Assembly (NCBI RefSeq): GCF_014204535.1
Contig: NZ_JACHLR010000009.1
Location: 124,001 to 188,000, forward strand
Length of the DNA: 64,000 nt
Reading direction: 5' to 3'
Origin: Novosphingobium chloroacetimidivorans
GTDB taxonomy: Bacteria > Pseudomonadota > Alphaproteobacteria > Sphingomonadales > Sphingomonadaceae
The notes beneath the pieces were generated by a model that did no database searches, was not told the origin of the DNA, and saw only the letters and a list, made by a program, of their open reading frames with translations. Of the stretch, positions 43,030-54,903 are shown piece after piece. Position numbers and translations under genes: made by a program. Every line of letters starts with the position of its first letter. The stretch's first letter is position 1.

Positions 43030-44853
43030 TCACCAGCCGCAGGTCTTGCCCGCGTTCTGCTTCTCCAGCCACGCGCTGAGCGGGGCGAAGTAGCGCAGCA
43101 TCGGCTTGCCGCTCATCTCGCGGCTGCCGGTGAACGCCTGCAGCGCATCGGGCCAGGGCTTCGACGCGCCCATCGAGAGCATGGCGTTCATCTTCTCGCC
43201 GACCCTCTTGTTGCCGTAGAAGCTGCAGCGATGCAGCGGCCCCTTCCAGCCGGCCTGCTTGCACGCCGCCTCGTAGAACTGGAACTGCAGCAGCCGGGCG
43301 AGGAAGTAGCGTGTGTAAGGGACGGTCGCGGGCACATGGTACTTGGCACCGGCATCGAAGCCATCCGCCGGACGAGCGGTCGGCGGAACGATGCCCTGGT
43401 ATTCCTGCCGCATCTGGTCCCACGCGGCCTGGTACTGGCCAGGCTGGATCTCGCCAGAGAATATCTTCCAGCGATAGCGGTCGATCAGCAGGCCGAACGG
43501 CAGGAACGCCACCTTGTCCATCGCCTGGCGCAACAGCAGGCCGGTGTCCTTGTCCGCGCTGGGGACCTTGGCCTTGTCCAGCAGGCCGATCTCGACGAGG
43601 TATTGCGGCGTGATCGAAAGCGCCATCGTATCGCCGATGGCCTCGTGGAAGCCGTCGTTGGCGCCGTCGAGGTAGTAGGCCGGCTGCTTGTTGTAGGCGC
43701 GCTGGTAGTAGTTGTGGCCCAGCTCGTGGTGGATCGTCACGAAATCGTCCGAGTTGACCTTGGTGCACATCTTGATGCGCAGGTCGTCCTTGTTGTCGAC
43801 GTCCCAGGCCGAGGCGTGGCAGACCACTTCGCGGTCGGCCGGCTTGGTGATCTGCGAGCGCTCCCAGAACGTCGCCGGCAGCGGCGCGAAGCCGATCGAG
43901 GAGTAGAAGCCCTCGCCCGCCTTGACCATCTTGACCGGATCGTAGCCCTTGGCCTTCAGCAGGTCGCCGATGTCGTAGCCCAGATCACCCGCGCCGGCAG
44001 GCGCGACGATGTCGTAAATGTTGCCCCATTCCTGCGCCCACATGTTGCCCAGCAGGTCGGCGCGGATCGGGCCGGTGGTCTTCTGCACGCCGTCGCCGTA
44101 TTTCTCGTTCAGCTTGGTGCGGGTGTAGCAGTGAAGCTGGTCGTAGAGCGGCTTGACCTCTGCCCACAGCTTGTCGGTCAGCGCGGCGAACTGCTCGGGC
44201 GTCATGTCGTAATTGGAACGCCACAGCGCGCCGGTGTCGGCGTAGCCGAGCTCCTTGGCGCCTTCGTTCTGCAGCGCGACGAGCTTGACGAAGTCGGCCT
44301 TCATCGGCTTGCCGACGTTGTCGTTCCAGCTGGTCCACATCTCGGCCAGCTCGGCCGGGTTGCGGTTGTCGCCCATGGCGGCCTCGATGTCGGAGCCGTT
44401 GATCGGCTGCCCCTTCAACGTGCCCTTGCCCTTGCCGTACATGCCCTGGAGCCGCGCGATCAGCGTCGCCGCTTCCTCGGCCGCGCCAGGGCGGCTGGGC
44501 GCCGGCTGGGTGATCAGCGTGCGCATGCGGCTGAGCTTGCGGTTCACGTCATAGGACAGGCCAGGCTGCGAGGCATAGGTTGCCGCCTTGGTCGCGGTCG
44601 CGACGTTGAACGAGTTCAGCGCCGCCGAACTGCGCGCGGTCACCGCCTCGCTGTCGACGTTGATGTAGGTGTTGTAGACCCACTCCGCCTGCGCGGCCTC
44701 GATCGTCTTCTGGTTGTATTGCGCCTCGGCCTGCTCGACGAACTGGGCGGCGGTGGGAACGCTCGCCGGCGCGTTGGCGCTCTGGGCCAGGGCGGGGGAC
44801 GCGGCGACCATCGCCCCGGCCAGAGCCAGAAGCGAAGTTGCGTGAGATTTCAT
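43030..44853 (-). CDS. M2 family dipeptidyl carboxypeptidase (ACE-like)
   Basis: 607 aa. Signal peptide MKSHATSLLALAGAMVAASPALA, so periplasmic or secreted. The zinc site is HHELGH (375-380; HEXXH at 376-380) with the third ligand E404 in FHEAIGD. Other angiotensin-converting-enzyme family segments include MWAQEWGNIYD and FLPFGLLIDRYRWKIFSGEI. It would cleave dipeptides from peptide C-termini. ATG 44853. Single gene, convergent with the porin and preceded by a family D repeat. Confidence 0.95.
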   Translation of the reverse strand: MKSHATSLLALAGAMVAASPALAQSANAPASVPTAAQFVEQAEAQYNQKTIEAAQAEWVYNTYINVDSEAVTARSSAALNSFNVATATKAATYASQPGLSYDVNRKLSRMRTLITQPAPSRPGAAEEAATLIARLQGMYGKGKGTLKGQPINGSDIEAAMGDNRNPAELAEMWTSWNDNVGKPMKADFVKLVALQNEGAKELGYADTGALWRSNYDMTPEQFAALTDKLWAEVKPLYDQLHCYTRTKLNEKYGDGVQKTTGPIRADLLGNMWAQEWGNIYDIVAPAGAGDLGYDIGDLLKAKGYDPVKMVKAGEGFYSSIGFAPLPATFWERSQITKPADREVVCHASAWDVDNKDDLRIKMCTKVNSDDFVTIHHELGHNYYQRAYNKQPAYYLDGANDGFHEAIGDTMALSITPQYLVEIGLLDKAKVPSADKDTGLLLRQAMDKVAFLPFGLLIDRYRWKIFSGEIQPGQYQAAWDQMRQEYQGIVPPTARPADGFDAGAKYHVPATVPYTRYFLARLLQFQFYEAACKQAGWKGPLHRCSFYGNKRVGEKMNAMLSMGASKPWPDALQAFTGSREMSGKPMLRYFAPLSAWLEKQNAGKTCGW

Positions 44854-44996
44854 GGAAGTGCCCCGTTGTTCGGATTTGCGGATGCACCATGCTGGCCGCC
44901 ACGAGGTCAGGGGTCAAGACGCCCGTTCGCGGGTCATGCCGCACGACCGCCCGATCAATGCTGCAGCCGATGCGGCACCATCCAACAGCGCCCGCC

Positions 44997-45131
44997 GTCA
45001 CCCTGAACTTGTTTCAGGGCTCATCCGTCGGTTTGCCCCGCCTTTGGTCCTGGCATGCAGACCGCGCGGCTTATCTCTTCCGGCCCCCGAGCCGCGCGGC
45101 ACGATGGACCCTGAAACAAGTTCGGGGTGAC
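44997..45131. repeat. Family D palindromic repeat, copy 2
   Basis: Ends gtcaccctgaacttgtttcaggg and ccctgaaacaagttcggggtgac around about 90 bases. Same ends as the copy at 36697-36829. It occupies the middle of the 300-base gap 44854-45153 upstream of the M2 peptidase. Confidence 0.85.
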
Positions 45132-45153
45132 GAGTTCTCCAGGCGAGGTGTCC

Positions 45154-45909
45154 TTACTCGCTCAGGAACGCCGCCATGGCATCGCCCATCGCCTTCTCGG
45201 TCACCGACGACATGTGCGTACCGGGGATCTCGACATAGCATGCGTTCGGCAGCGCGTCTGCCAGCGCCGGCGCCGAGCCGTTGTCATGATCGTCGACCCC
45301 GCACACGACCAGCGTCGACATGTTCACGCCGGCCAGCGCTTCGGGCGGCGTATCGTCGACGGATTGCAGCAGCAGCCGCGCCGCGACGAGGTCGACCTTC
45401 TGCGTGCGCATGAACGACCGCGCCACGAAGGCCGGGTCGCCGTGCTTGATCGTGTCGTAGCGGTCGATCGCATCGACGAAGAAGGCACTGCGCCGCGCCC
45501 AGTTGCCCAGCCCTTCGATCCCCATGCCGCCCAGGATCAAGCGCCGCGGCGCCAGCCCGGCCAGCACCGAACGGACCGCGGTGCGCGACCCCAGCGAGAA
45601 CCCGCCGAGATCGTAATCCGTCAGCCTCAGTTGCTCGACCAGAACCAGGGCATCGCGCACCAGCACGTCCGCCGGATAGGCAGCGGGATCGTGTGGTCCC
45701 TCGCTCTGCCCATGCGCGCGCAAGTCCGGCATGATGGCCTCGAACCCGGCGTCGACCAGCTTCTGCGCGTGGCCGAACTTGATCCAGTTGACTTGCGCAC
45801 TGGAGAACAGCCCGTGCAGCAACAGCACCGGCCGCCCCTCACCCATGCGGTGCACCGCGAGCCGTGCGCCGCCGAAGCCCGGCAGGAAATCGGTGCGCAC
45901 GTCGGTCAT
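45154..45909 (-). CDS. Alpha/beta hydrolase
   Basis: 251 aa. Oxyanion-hole region LLLHGLFSS, nucleophile GFSLGSR (S105), and a C-terminal catalytic histidine in IPGTHMSSV, with an acid around CGVDDHDNGSA. Lipase/esterase-type fold of general hydrolases; substrate unknown. ATG 45909 overlaps the stop of the upstream GFA gene by 4 bases, so the two are coupled. Confidence 0.9.
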   Translation of the reverse strand: MTDVRTDFLPGFGGARLAVHRMGEGRPVLLLHGLFSSAQVNWIKFGHAQKLVDAGFEAIMPDLRAHGQSEGPHDPAAYPADVLVRDALVLVEQLRLTDYDLGGFSLGSRTAVRSVLAGLAPRRLILGGMGIEGLGNWARRSAFFVDAIDRYDTIKHGDPAFVARSFMRTQKVDLVAARLLLQSVDDTPPEALAGVNMSTLVVCGVDDHDNGSAPALADALPNACYVEIPGTHMSSVTEKAMGDAMAAFLSE

Positions 45910-46349
45910 TCAGGGGGCTCCATTCCGGCCGCGCGCCACATCTCGACCACCTTGGTGTTCTGCGCGCTGGTGTAACCGGGCAGATGGCCGACCTGGGTCC
46001 AGACGTCCAGCATGCTTTCGATCGCGTAGTTGTGCTCAGGCCGGAACGGCGTGGGATCGTCGAAGCTGCCGACCGTCAGGTCGATGTTCGTGCCGCCCTC
46101 CAGGAAGTCAAACCCCAGCGGCGTGCCGCAGTGCGAGCAGAACGGCCGGCGGGCGATCGGCGAGGACTGGTACCAGTCGGGCTCAGTGTGCCAGGTGACC
46201 TTGTCCCTGGGCGGATTGACGAAGGCGATGGAGACGCCGCCGGTCGCCTTCTTGCACATGTTGCAGTGGCACAGATACGCCTTCTCCGGCTCGACCTGCG
46301 CGGTGTAGCGAACGCGTCCGCATTGGCATCCGCCGCTCATGGTCTGCAT
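45906..46349 (-). CDS. GFA family zinc protein
   Basis: 147 aa. Glutathione-dependent formaldehyde-activating-enzyme fold with its zinc cysteines: C8 and C10 (GGCQCGRV), C27-H-C29-x-x-C32 (LCHCNMCKK) and C71/C74 (FCSHCG). Members bind two zinc ions; most have not been shown to act on formaldehyde. ATG 46349 has GGAGG upstream. Operon with the alpha/beta hydrolase. Divergent from the DUF4403 gene. Confidence 0.9.
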   Translation of the reverse strand: MQTMSGGCQCGRVRYTAQVEPEKAYLCHCNMCKKATGGVSIAFVNPPRDKVTWHTEPDWYQSSPIARRPFCSHCGTPLGFDFLEGGTNIDLTVGSFDDPTPFRPEHNYAIESMLDVWTQVGHLPGYTSAQNTKVVEMWRAAGMEPPE

Positions 46350-46445
46350 CGCATCGCCTCCTTCTGCTCGATCCATCAACCCACGCCGCATGCCCGCGTT
46401 CCGGCCTGGGGGAACCGGCGCCGAAATGGCGCGTTTGCGCCGATC

Positions 46446-47936
46446 ATGGGGGAACGACATAACATAAAGCAGTCACGCTTCGTCGCTCTTGCCGTGGCAA
46501 TTCTGGCCCTTGCAGGGTGCGGCCACCGAACCCCGAACGAGGCTCCTCCCCGCGCGACCGATACCATCGTGATCAAGCCACAGGCATCGGTCATCGCCGT
46601 GCCCATCCAGGCCGATCTGGGCCGCCTTGCCATCGCCCTCGAACGCGAGATCCCGCGCGAACTCTGGTCGATCGACAAGCCCGACCAGATCTGCGTGCCG
46701 AGCGACAAGGTCAAGGTGCTGTTCGTCAAGGTGAAGACCCCGACCATCAAGTGCCGCATCGTCGGCCAGGTCACCCGTGGCCGCCTCGCCCTGTCGGGCT
46801 CGGGGCGCACGCTGATCGTCACGATGCCGGTCCATGCCGTGGTCCACGCGCGCGACATCGGCGGCGTCCTGCGGCAGGAAACCGCCACCGCCGATGCGCG
46901 CGTGCAGGCACGCGTGGAGCTGGACATCGCGCCCGACTGGAGCCCCCGCGGCAAGGTCGATCTTGCCTACAAGTGGACTGCCCCGCCGCATATCGAGTTC
47001 ATGGGCCAGACGATCGACTTGTCGGAACAAGCCGACGCCAAGCTGAAGGGCGTCGTCGCCAGGCTGGAGCGCACCCTCCCCGGCGAACTGGGCGCATTGC
47101 ACGTGCGCGAACAGGTTCAGCAGGCCTGGAACGCTGCGTTCACCTCGCTGCAGCTCAACCGGTCCAACCCGCCGGTGTGGATGCGGGTTTCGCCCCAGCA
47201 GCTGCAATACGGCGGCTACGCGATCGCCGACAATCGCCTCACCTTGCGGCTGGGACTGAGTGCCGTGACCGAGACTTACGTCGGTGACCGCCCGCCCGAC
47301 CCTGCGCGCACGCCGCTGCCGCCCCTGCGCCGCCTGAGCGCCAACCCGGGCAAGTTGAGCTTCTTCATCCCGGTCATCGCCGACTACCGCCAGCTAGAAC
47401 CCGTGCTGATGAAGGCCTTGCGCAAGCGCTCTGCCCGGCCTTTCCAGGTGCCCGGCATGGGGCCGCTGTGGGCGCGTTTCAACAAGGCCACCATCTACGG
47501 CACCAGCGGCGGCCGCATCGCCGTGGGCCTGAACTTCAACGCCAGCGACGAGGCGAACACCCTCGGCGAGGCGCGCGCGACGGTGTGGATGACGGCGGTG
47601 CCAATCAACGAACCGAACTCGCGACAGGTCCGCTTCACGCAGTTCGAAGTGACCGGCAGCACCGATCGCACGGGCGGCGACCTCGTCATCGAACTCGCCA
47701 ATGCCCCCGGCCTCGACCAGACGATCGCGGGCGCACTCACCCAGAATTTCGAGCGGGACTACGACAAGCTGATGGTCAAGATCGACCGCGCCATCCAGCA
47801 GAAGCGCGAAGGCGATTTCGTGATCCGCGCCAAGGTGGAGGATGTCCGGACCGGCTCGCTCAAGGCGACGGGGCAAGGCCTGTACCTGCCGGTGCGCGGA
47901 ACCGGCACCGCGAGCATAACCCTGGCGCCGAACTGA
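46446..47936 (+). CDS. DUF4403 lipoprotein
   Basis: 496 aa. N-terminal lipoprotein signal with LALAGC at about 19-24. The rest is the DUF4403 family: two repeated beta-rich halves, seen as SVIAVPIQADLGRLAIALEREIPRELW and later LSFFIPVIADYRQLEPVLMKALRKR. Probably anchored in the outer membrane facing the periplasm; function unknown, fold thought to be lipid-binding-like. ATG at 46446 lacks an ideal ribosome site but gives the complete signal. Single gene. Confidence 0.85.
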   Translation: MGERHNIKQSRFVALAVAILALAGCGHRTPNEAPPRATDTIVIKPQASVIAVPIQADLGRLAIALEREIPRELWSIDKPDQICVPSDKVKVLFVKVKTPTIKCRIVGQVTRGRLALSGSGRTLIVTMPVHAVVHARDIGGVLRQETATADARVQARVELDIAPDWSPRGKVDLAYKWTAPPHIEFMGQTIDLSEQADAKLKGVVARLERTLPGELGALHVREQVQQAWNAAFTSLQLNRSNPPVWMRVSPQQLQYGGYAIADNRLTLRLGLSAVTETYVGDRPPDPARTPLPPLRRLSANPGKLSFFIPVIADYRQLEPVLMKALRKRSARPFQVPGMGPLWARFNKATIYGTSGGRIAVGLNFNASDEANTLGEARATVWMTAVPINEPNSRQVRFTQFEVTGSTDRTGGDLVIELANAPGLDQTIAGALTQNFERDYDKLMVKIDRAIQQKREGDFVIRAKVEDVRTGSLKATGQGLYLPVRGTGTASITLAPN

Positions 47937-47942
47937 GCCGGG

Positions 47943-47974
47943 TTCGTCATCCCCGCCAGGAACGCGGATGACGA
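47943..47974. terminator. Hairpin between convergent genes
   Basis: TTCGTCATCC at 47943-47952 pairs with GGATGACGAA at 47965-47974. Located between the ends of the DUF4403 and prolyl oligopeptidase genes; symmetrical and without a long T run. It may act as a terminator in both directions, or be a stub of a family A repeat. Confidence 0.45.
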
Positions 47975-48007
47975 AGTGCTGTCCGACTGTCAGGGGGCGC
48001 GCTCAGA

Positions 48008-50170
<2,163 letters not shown>

Positions 50171-50187
50171 GTGGGTATCTCCAGCAT

Positions 50188-50227
50188 AAAAAACAAAGCG
50201 GCCCCGAGCATTAGCGCTCGGAGCCGC
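50188..50227 (-). terminator. Terminator of the rpsM-rpsK-rpoA-rplQ operon
   Basis: Minus strand: 12-bp stem with one mismatch (50216-50227 with 50198-50209), 6-base loop, then a long T-rich tail (50188-50197, ten bases with one break). Located 50 bases after the rplQ stop and only about 18 bases before the prolyl oligopeptidase start. Confidence 0.85.
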
Positions 50228-50276
50228 CCTGGCAATTGCCGGATGTTCAGTGCCCCGGACTTACGGGGCAAGAGGC

Positions 50277-50699
50277 TCAGGCCTCTTCGTATTCCTCGAC
50301 ATCGGTGTTCACCGGGCCCGAATCCTGGCCCTTGGCGTCGACGTCGCGATCGACCAGTTCGATGATCGCCATCGGCGCAGCGTCCGAACCGCGGTAGCCG
50401 GCCTTGATGATGCGGGTGTAACCACCCTCGCGGCCGGCATAACGCTCGGCGAGAGCTGCGAACAGCTTCTGCTCCTGCGTCTCGTCCATCAGGCGCGCAT
50501 GCGCCAGACGGCGGTTCGACAACCCACCGCGCTTGGCCAGCGTGATCAGCTTCTCGACATATGGACGCAGCTCACGGGCCTTGGGCAGCGTGGTCTGGAT
50601 CTGCTCGTGCTTGATCAGCGCTGCGGCCATGTTGCGCAGCAGGGCCGTGCGGTGGCCAGTGGCGCGCTGCAGCTTGCGGCCGCCCATCTTGTGACGCAT
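50277..50699 (-). CDS. rplQ: 50S ribosomal protein L17
   Basis: 140 aa. Starts [37 protein letters not shown], the universal L17 beginning, and includes [15 protein letters not shown]. The acidic C-terminal tail ([14 protein letters not shown]) is longer than in E. coli, as in many alphaproteobacteria. Last gene of the operon; a strong terminator follows. Separated from rpoA by a 236-base gap containing a repeat. Confidence 0.98.
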   Translation of the reverse strand: MRHKMGGRKLQRATGHRTALLRNMAAALIKHEQIQTTLPKARELRPYVEKLITLAKRGGLSNRRLAHARLMDETQEQKLFAALAERYAGREGGYTRIIKAGYRGSDAAPMAIIELVDRDVDAKGQDSGPVNTDVEEYEEA

Positions 50700-50799
50700 G
50701 TTCTATACTCCGTTCGTAAGGGGCCCGTGTGAGGTAGCCCGGTCCTGGTGGCTGTGAGGCCGCCACCGTTGCCTGATCCTCAAGGGATCGAAACTCTTC

Positions 50800-50886
50800 G
50801 TCATCCCCGCGAAGGCGGGGATCCATCTCCCGAGCTCGCCTAAACCGAAACACCTGGAGCTGGATTCCCGCCTTCGCGGGAATGAC
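50800..50886. repeat. Family A palindromic repeat between rpoA and rplQ
   Basis: gtcatccccgcgaaggcgggg at the left, cccgccttcgcgggaatgac at the right, with atccatctcc and tggagctgg-type internal arms. It lies within the rpoA-rplQ gap of a highly conserved operon. Confidence 0.85.
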
Positions 50887-50935
50887 GAGGTATACTTGCT
50901 ACTTCGCTTGCAGCGAGACCATCGCGCTTCTTGGC

Positions 50936-52003
50936 TCAGCCAAGAAGCTCCTGCTCGAGCTTCTTGGCCATCTCTTCGATGTTCTCCGGCGGCCAGCCGG
51001 GGATGTCCATGCCGAGGCGCAGACCCATCGAGGACAGCACTTCCTTGATCTCGTTGAGCGACTTGCGGCCGAAGTTCGGCGTGCGCAGCATCTCGGCTTC
51101 GGTCTTCTGGACCAGGTCGCCGATGTAGATGATGTTGTCGTTCTTGAGGCAGTTGGCCGAACGCACCGACAGTTCCAGCTCGTCCACCTTCTTGAGGAGG
51201 TAGCGATTGAGCTGGTTGGTGTCGCTCTCTTCGGCAGCGGCGCCACCGCCGGCAGCCATGCCGATCATCGGCGACTGGCCGGTCGGGGCCACGTCCTCGA
51301 AGTGGACGAACAGCGTCAGCTGGTCCTGCAGGATGCGCGCGGCGTACGCCACGGCGTCCTCGGGGCTGACGGTGCCGTCGGTCTCGACCGTCAGGTTCAG
51401 CTTGTCGTAGTCGAGCTCCTGCCCGATGCGCGCGTTGTCGACCTTGTACGACACCTGGCGCACCGGCGAGTAGAGCGAGTCGACCGGGATCAGGCCGATG
51501 GGCGCGTCGACCGGACGGTTGGCGACCGCGGGAACGTAGCCCTTGCCGCTGTCCGCGGTCAGTTCCATGTTCAGCGTCGCGCCCTCGTCAAGGTGGCAGA
51601 TCACGAGGTTCTTGTTCATCACCTCGATGTCGCCGGTCACCGCGATGTCGCCGGCCTTGACCTGGGCCGGGCCCGTGGCGGAGAGCTGGAGGCGCTTGGG
51701 GCCTTCGCCCTGCATCTTGAGCGCGATCTGCTTGACGTTCAGGACGATGTCGGTGACGTCTTCACGCACGCCGGCCAGCGAGCTGAACTCGTGCAGCACG
51801 TTCTCGATCTTGATCGAGGTGATGGCCGCGCCTTGCAGCGAGGAGAGCAGCACGCGGCGCAGCGCGTTGCCGAGCGTCAGGCCGAAGCCGCGCTCGAGGG
51901 GCTCTGCTACGAAAGTGGCGCGCAGCTTGGGGTCAGCCCCCGGCTTGATCTCAAGGCTGTTGGGCTTCTTGAGTTCCTGCCAGTTCTTGATGTTGACTGT
52001 CAT
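50936..52003 (-). CDS. rpoA: DNA-directed RNA polymerase alpha subunit
   Basis: 355 aa. N-terminal dimerisation domain ([38 protein letters not shown]) and the C-terminal domain that contacts UP elements and activators ([46 protein letters not shown]). About 25 residues longer than E. coli RpoA, within the alphaproteobacterial range. ATG 52003. Follows rpsK directly; rpsD, which separates them in E. coli, is absent. Confidence 0.98.
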   Translation of the reverse strand: MTVNIKNWQELKKPNSLEIKPGADPKLRATFVAEPLERGFGLTLGNALRRVLLSSLQGAAITSIKIENVLHEFSSLAGVREDVTDIVLNVKQIALKMQGEGPKRLQLSATGPAQVKAGDIAVTGDIEVMNKNLVICHLDEGATLNMELTADSGKGYVPAVANRPVDAPIGLIPVDSLYSPVRQVSYKVDNARIGQELDYDKLNLTVETDGTVSPEDAVAYAARILQDQLTLFVHFEDVAPTGQSPMIGMAAGGGAAAEESDTNQLNRYLLKKVDELELSVRSANCLKNDNIIYIGDLVQKTEAEMLRTPNFGRKSLNEIKEVLSSMGLRLGMDIPGWPPENIEEMAKKLEQELLG

Positions 52004-52122
52004 GTGCTTCCCCTGGGGTAATTCAGTGCGACTTCGGCCGCGAAGCCCTGATGGGCCGCGGCCGATGCGAGGTGGAGGTCGACCGGCCTAGGAACCCGGT
52101 CCACGCTCCACCCAAAGTCCGG

Positions 52123-52512
52123 TCAGACGCGGCGACGCTTGGAGGGGCGAACGCCGTTGTGCGGGATCGGAGTCACGTCGCGGATCGAGGTGATGGTGAA
52201 GCCGACTGCCTGGAGGGCGCGCAGGGCGCTCTCACGGCCCGAACCCGGGCCCTTGACTTCGACTTCGAGGGTGCGAACGCCATGCTCCGCAGCCTTCTTG
52301 CCGGCGTCGTCGGCGGCCACCTGGGCGGCGTAGGGCGTCGACTTGCGGCTGCCCTTGAAGCCCATCATGCCGGCCGAGGACCACGAGATCGCGTTGCCCT
52401 GGGCGTCGGTGATGGTCACCATGGTGTTGTTGAAGCTGGCGTTGACGTGCGCAATGCCGCTGGTGATGTTCTTGCGCTCGCGGCGCTTAATGCGCTGAGG
52501 TTCGCGTGCCAT
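52123..52512 (-). CDS. rpsK: 30S ribosomal protein S11
   Basis: 129 aa. Full S11: [43 protein letters not shown] and the C-terminal [25 protein letters not shown] at 52512. Second gene of the rpsM operon, 61 bases after rpsM. Confidence 0.98.
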   Translation of the reverse strand: MAREPQRIKRRERKNITSGIAHVNASFNNTMVTITDAQGNAISWSSAGMMGFKGSRKSTPYAAQVAADDAGKKAAEHGVRTLEVEVKGPGSGRESALRALQAVGFTITSIRDVTPIPHNGVRPSKRRRV

Positions 52513-52573
52513 GTGGGTTGATCCTGTCGAAAAACGCTGAGGGAAAGCTGCGGCCTATGGAAGGCTGCGCGGC

Positions 52574-52942
52574 TTACTTCTTCTTGCCGGCGATCGGCTT
52601 GGCCTTGCCCTTGCGGGTGCGCGCATTGGTGTGCGTGCGCTGGCCACGGACCGGCAGGCCCTTGCGGTGACGCAGGCCACGGTAGCAGGCGAGGTCCATC
52701 AGGCGCTTGATGTTCATCGCGGTCTCGCGACGAAGGTCACCCTCGACGGTGTGCTCGGCGTCGATCGTCTCGCGGATCTGGAGCACTTCGGCGTCCGAGA
52801 GATCCTGGATGCGACGGGCATGGTCGATGCCGAGCTTGTCGGCGATCTCGACGGCCTTGGTGCGACCGATACCATGGATGTAGGTCAGCGCGATGATCAC
52901 GCGCTTGTTGGTGGGGAGGTTTACCCCGGCAATACGAGCCAC
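52574..52942 (-). CDS. rpsM: 30S ribosomal protein S13
   Basis: 122 aa. [26 protein letters not shown] at the start and [25 protein letters not shown] near the end are diagnostic. ATG 52942 with AGGAGAA upstream. First gene of the operon here; secY and adk, usual upstream neighbours in alphaproteobacteria, are not present. Confidence 0.98.
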   Translation of the reverse strand: MARIAGVNLPTNKRVIIALTYIHGIGRTKAVEIADKLGIDHARRIQDLSDAEVLQIRETIDAEHTVEGDLRRETAMNIKRLMDLACYRGLRHRKGLPVRGQRTHTNARTRKGKAKPIAGKKK

Positions 52943-53102
52943 TTAATTCTCCTGCTCCACAGGGGAGCCAAGGCACCCCTATCTCATAGCGTTGACGCTC
53001 TTGTGACAGAAGGGATGATCCCAACGGCAACAAGCCCGCTTGGCGAGGCACGCATGCCGATTGCCGTTAGCGGACGCAGCCGTTTCTGTCGAGCGAGGGG
53101 CG

Positions 53103-53131
53103 CGCTTAGAACGATTCGGGTGGGGTGTCAA
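53103..53131 (-). promoter_or_regulatory. Promoter of the rpsM operon
   Basis: Minus strand: perfect TTGACA (53126-53131), 17-base spacer, TAAGCG (53103-53108). Predicted start near 53096, giving a leader of about 150 bases before rpsM. The strong -35 and the position ahead of rpsM support it. The rest of the 52943-53423 gap holds a family E repeat. Confidence 0.6.
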
Positions 53132-53285
53132 CGCCGGGGCGGCATGGGTGCGGCACCCCTCGCCGATGGATCCGAAGGGTGGTTGCGATCGCCGGCGATT
53201 ATACCCAAAGGCAACGGAGCCGTCAAAGGGCGTGATCTTCGGCGGTATGCCGCCGGCCTATGAACCACCCGCTAAGATCACGTTC

Positions 53286-53370
53286 GTCGCCCCGGACTTG
53301 ATCCGGGGCCCCGCGTTTCTTTACAAAGGTCGCAGGAAGAAGCGGGATCCCGGGTCAAGCCCGGGATGAC
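53286..53370. repeat. Family E palindromic repeat, copy 1
   Basis: gtcgccccggacttgatccgggg at the left and cccgggtcaagcccgggatgac at the right, short centre with aagcgggatc. Second clear copy at 58119-58203. Lies in the gap between dnaN and the rpsM promoter. Confidence 0.85.
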
Positions 53371-53423
53371 GGATACTGGCTAGTATGCGTTCTAACCGTC
53401 GAACCACGGCGTTTGCCGCGACC

Positions 53424-54542
53424 CTAGACCCGCATCGGCATCAGCACGTAGAGCGCGGGGCTCTTGTCGTCCTGACGGATCAGCGTCGGCGCGCCGGCAT
53501 CGGCAAGGTGCAGCTCGACCGTGTCGCCTTCGATCTGCCCGAGGATGTCCTTGAGGTAGTTGGCGTTGAAGCCGATCTCGAAGCCCTCGGCGCCATACTG
53601 CGCGGGCACTTCCTCGGCGGCGGTGCCGTTGTCGGGCGAGGTGACGGACAGCGTGACCCGATCGGTGTCGAGCGCCATCTTCACCGCGCGGGTCTTCTCG
53701 GTGGCGATGGTCGCCACGCGGTCCACGCCCTCGAAGAAGCTCTTGGGATCGACGCGCAGCAGCTTGTCGTTGCCCGTCGGGATCACGCGGCTGTAGTCCG
53801 GGAAGGTGCCGTCGATCAGCTTGCTGGTGAGCACCACGCCATGCTCGCCGCCCAGCGTGAAGCGCACCTTGCTGGCCGACAGCTCGACCAGAACGTTGGT
53901 GTCGAGCGATTCCTCCAAGAGCTTGCGCAGCTCGGCGACGCACTTACGCGGTACGATCACATCGGGCATGCCCTGCGCGCCATCCGGGCACGTCAGGGTG
54001 AAGCGCGCGAGGCGATGGCCGTCGGTCGCCGCGGCCTTCAGCTGGTCCTCGGCGACGTGGAAGAAGATGCCGTTGAGGTAGTAGCGCGTCTCTTCGGTCG
54101 AGATCGCGAAGCGAGTGCGATCGATCAGCTGCGCCAGCGTCGCCGCGGGCAGCTCGAAGCTGGTGGGCAGTTCGCCGTCCGCGATCATGGGAAAATCGTC
54201 ACGCGGCAAAGTGGGCAGCTGGAAGCGGCTGCGACCGGCCTTGACCACCATGCGGTTGTCGGCGGCATCGAGGCTCACCTGGCTGCCGTCCGGCAGCTTG
54301 CGCGCGATGTCGAACAGCAAGTGCGCCGAAACGGTGATCGCGCCCGGCTGCTCCACCGAAACCGCGCCGATCGTCTCCACCACCTGGATGTCGAGGTCGG
54401 TCGCCATGATCCGCAGCGCCCCGCCCGAGGCGGCCTCGATCAGCACGTTCGAGAGGATCGGGATGGTGTTGCGCCGCTCCACCACGGACTGGACGTGGGA
54501 CAAGCAACGCAGCAGCGTGGAACGTTCAATCGTGGCCTTCAT
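53424..54542 (-). CDS. dnaN: DNA polymerase III beta subunit (sliding clamp)
   Basis: 372 aa, standard length. MKATIERSTLLRCLSHVQSVVERRNTIPILSNVLIEA is the usual start; three clamp domains follow, ending YVLMPMRV. ATG 54542. The clamp ring tethers polymerases, ligase and mismatch proteins. Not adjacent to dnaA or recF here. Single gene, preceded by a 361-base gap containing a family A repeat. Confidence 0.98.
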   Translation of the reverse strand: MKATIERSTLLRCLSHVQSVVERRNTIPILSNVLIEAASGGALRIMATDLDIQVVETIGAVSVEQPGAITVSAHLLFDIARKLPDGSQVSLDAADNRMVVKAGRSRFQLPTLPRDDFPMIADGELPTSFELPAATLAQLIDRTRFAISTEETRYYLNGIFFHVAEDQLKAAATDGHRLARFTLTCPDGAQGMPDVIVPRKCVAELRKLLEESLDTNVLVELSASKVRFTLGGEHGVVLTSKLIDGTFPDYSRVIPTGNDKLLRVDPKSFFEGVDRVATIATEKTRAVKMALDTDRVTLSVTSPDNGTAAEEVPAQYGAEGFEIGFNANYLKDILGQIEGDTVELHLADAGAPTLIRQDDKSPALYVLMPMRV

Positions 54543-54716
54543 GATCGCCTCATGTCCCCCGGTACGGCCGGCAGTTCGCGCAAGTGAATAAGGACCACCC
54601 TCTCTAGCGAGGAGTCTTGGGTCAGCAAGCAGGATCAGGCGGCAGTGGCGGGTATCTGGGGATAAGCGCGGGGATTGTGGCTCTCCGCCCATGTCCGCCG
54701 CGACGAACCTGCCTTC

Positions 54717-54868
54717 GTCATTCCCGCGAAGGCGGGAATCCATCTCCGGCGCTCACCGGTCGCCTAGGCCAACGACTGGGAGCCACGGTGCGGCATTGCC
54801 ACGCGTTGCGCGCAATGCAGCTTCAAGCGCGAGGTCAGGAGATGGATCCCCGCCTGCGCGGGGATGAC
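54717..54868. repeat. Family A palindromic repeat, long form
   Basis: 152 bp. Left end gtcattcccgcgaaggcggg, right end cccgcctgcgcggggatgac, with internal aatccatctcc and ggagatggat arms and a longer centre. Lies between fabG and dnaN in the 54543-54903 gap; the remainder shows no gene. Confidence 0.85.
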
Positions 54869-54903
54869 GAGAGTTGTTGATTGGATGTGAGAGCCAGGAA
54901 CCC

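Noticed and set aside
53424..54542. Replication origin near dnaN.
   Set aside because: No dnaA, no recF, and no DnaA-box cluster noticed in the flanking gaps.
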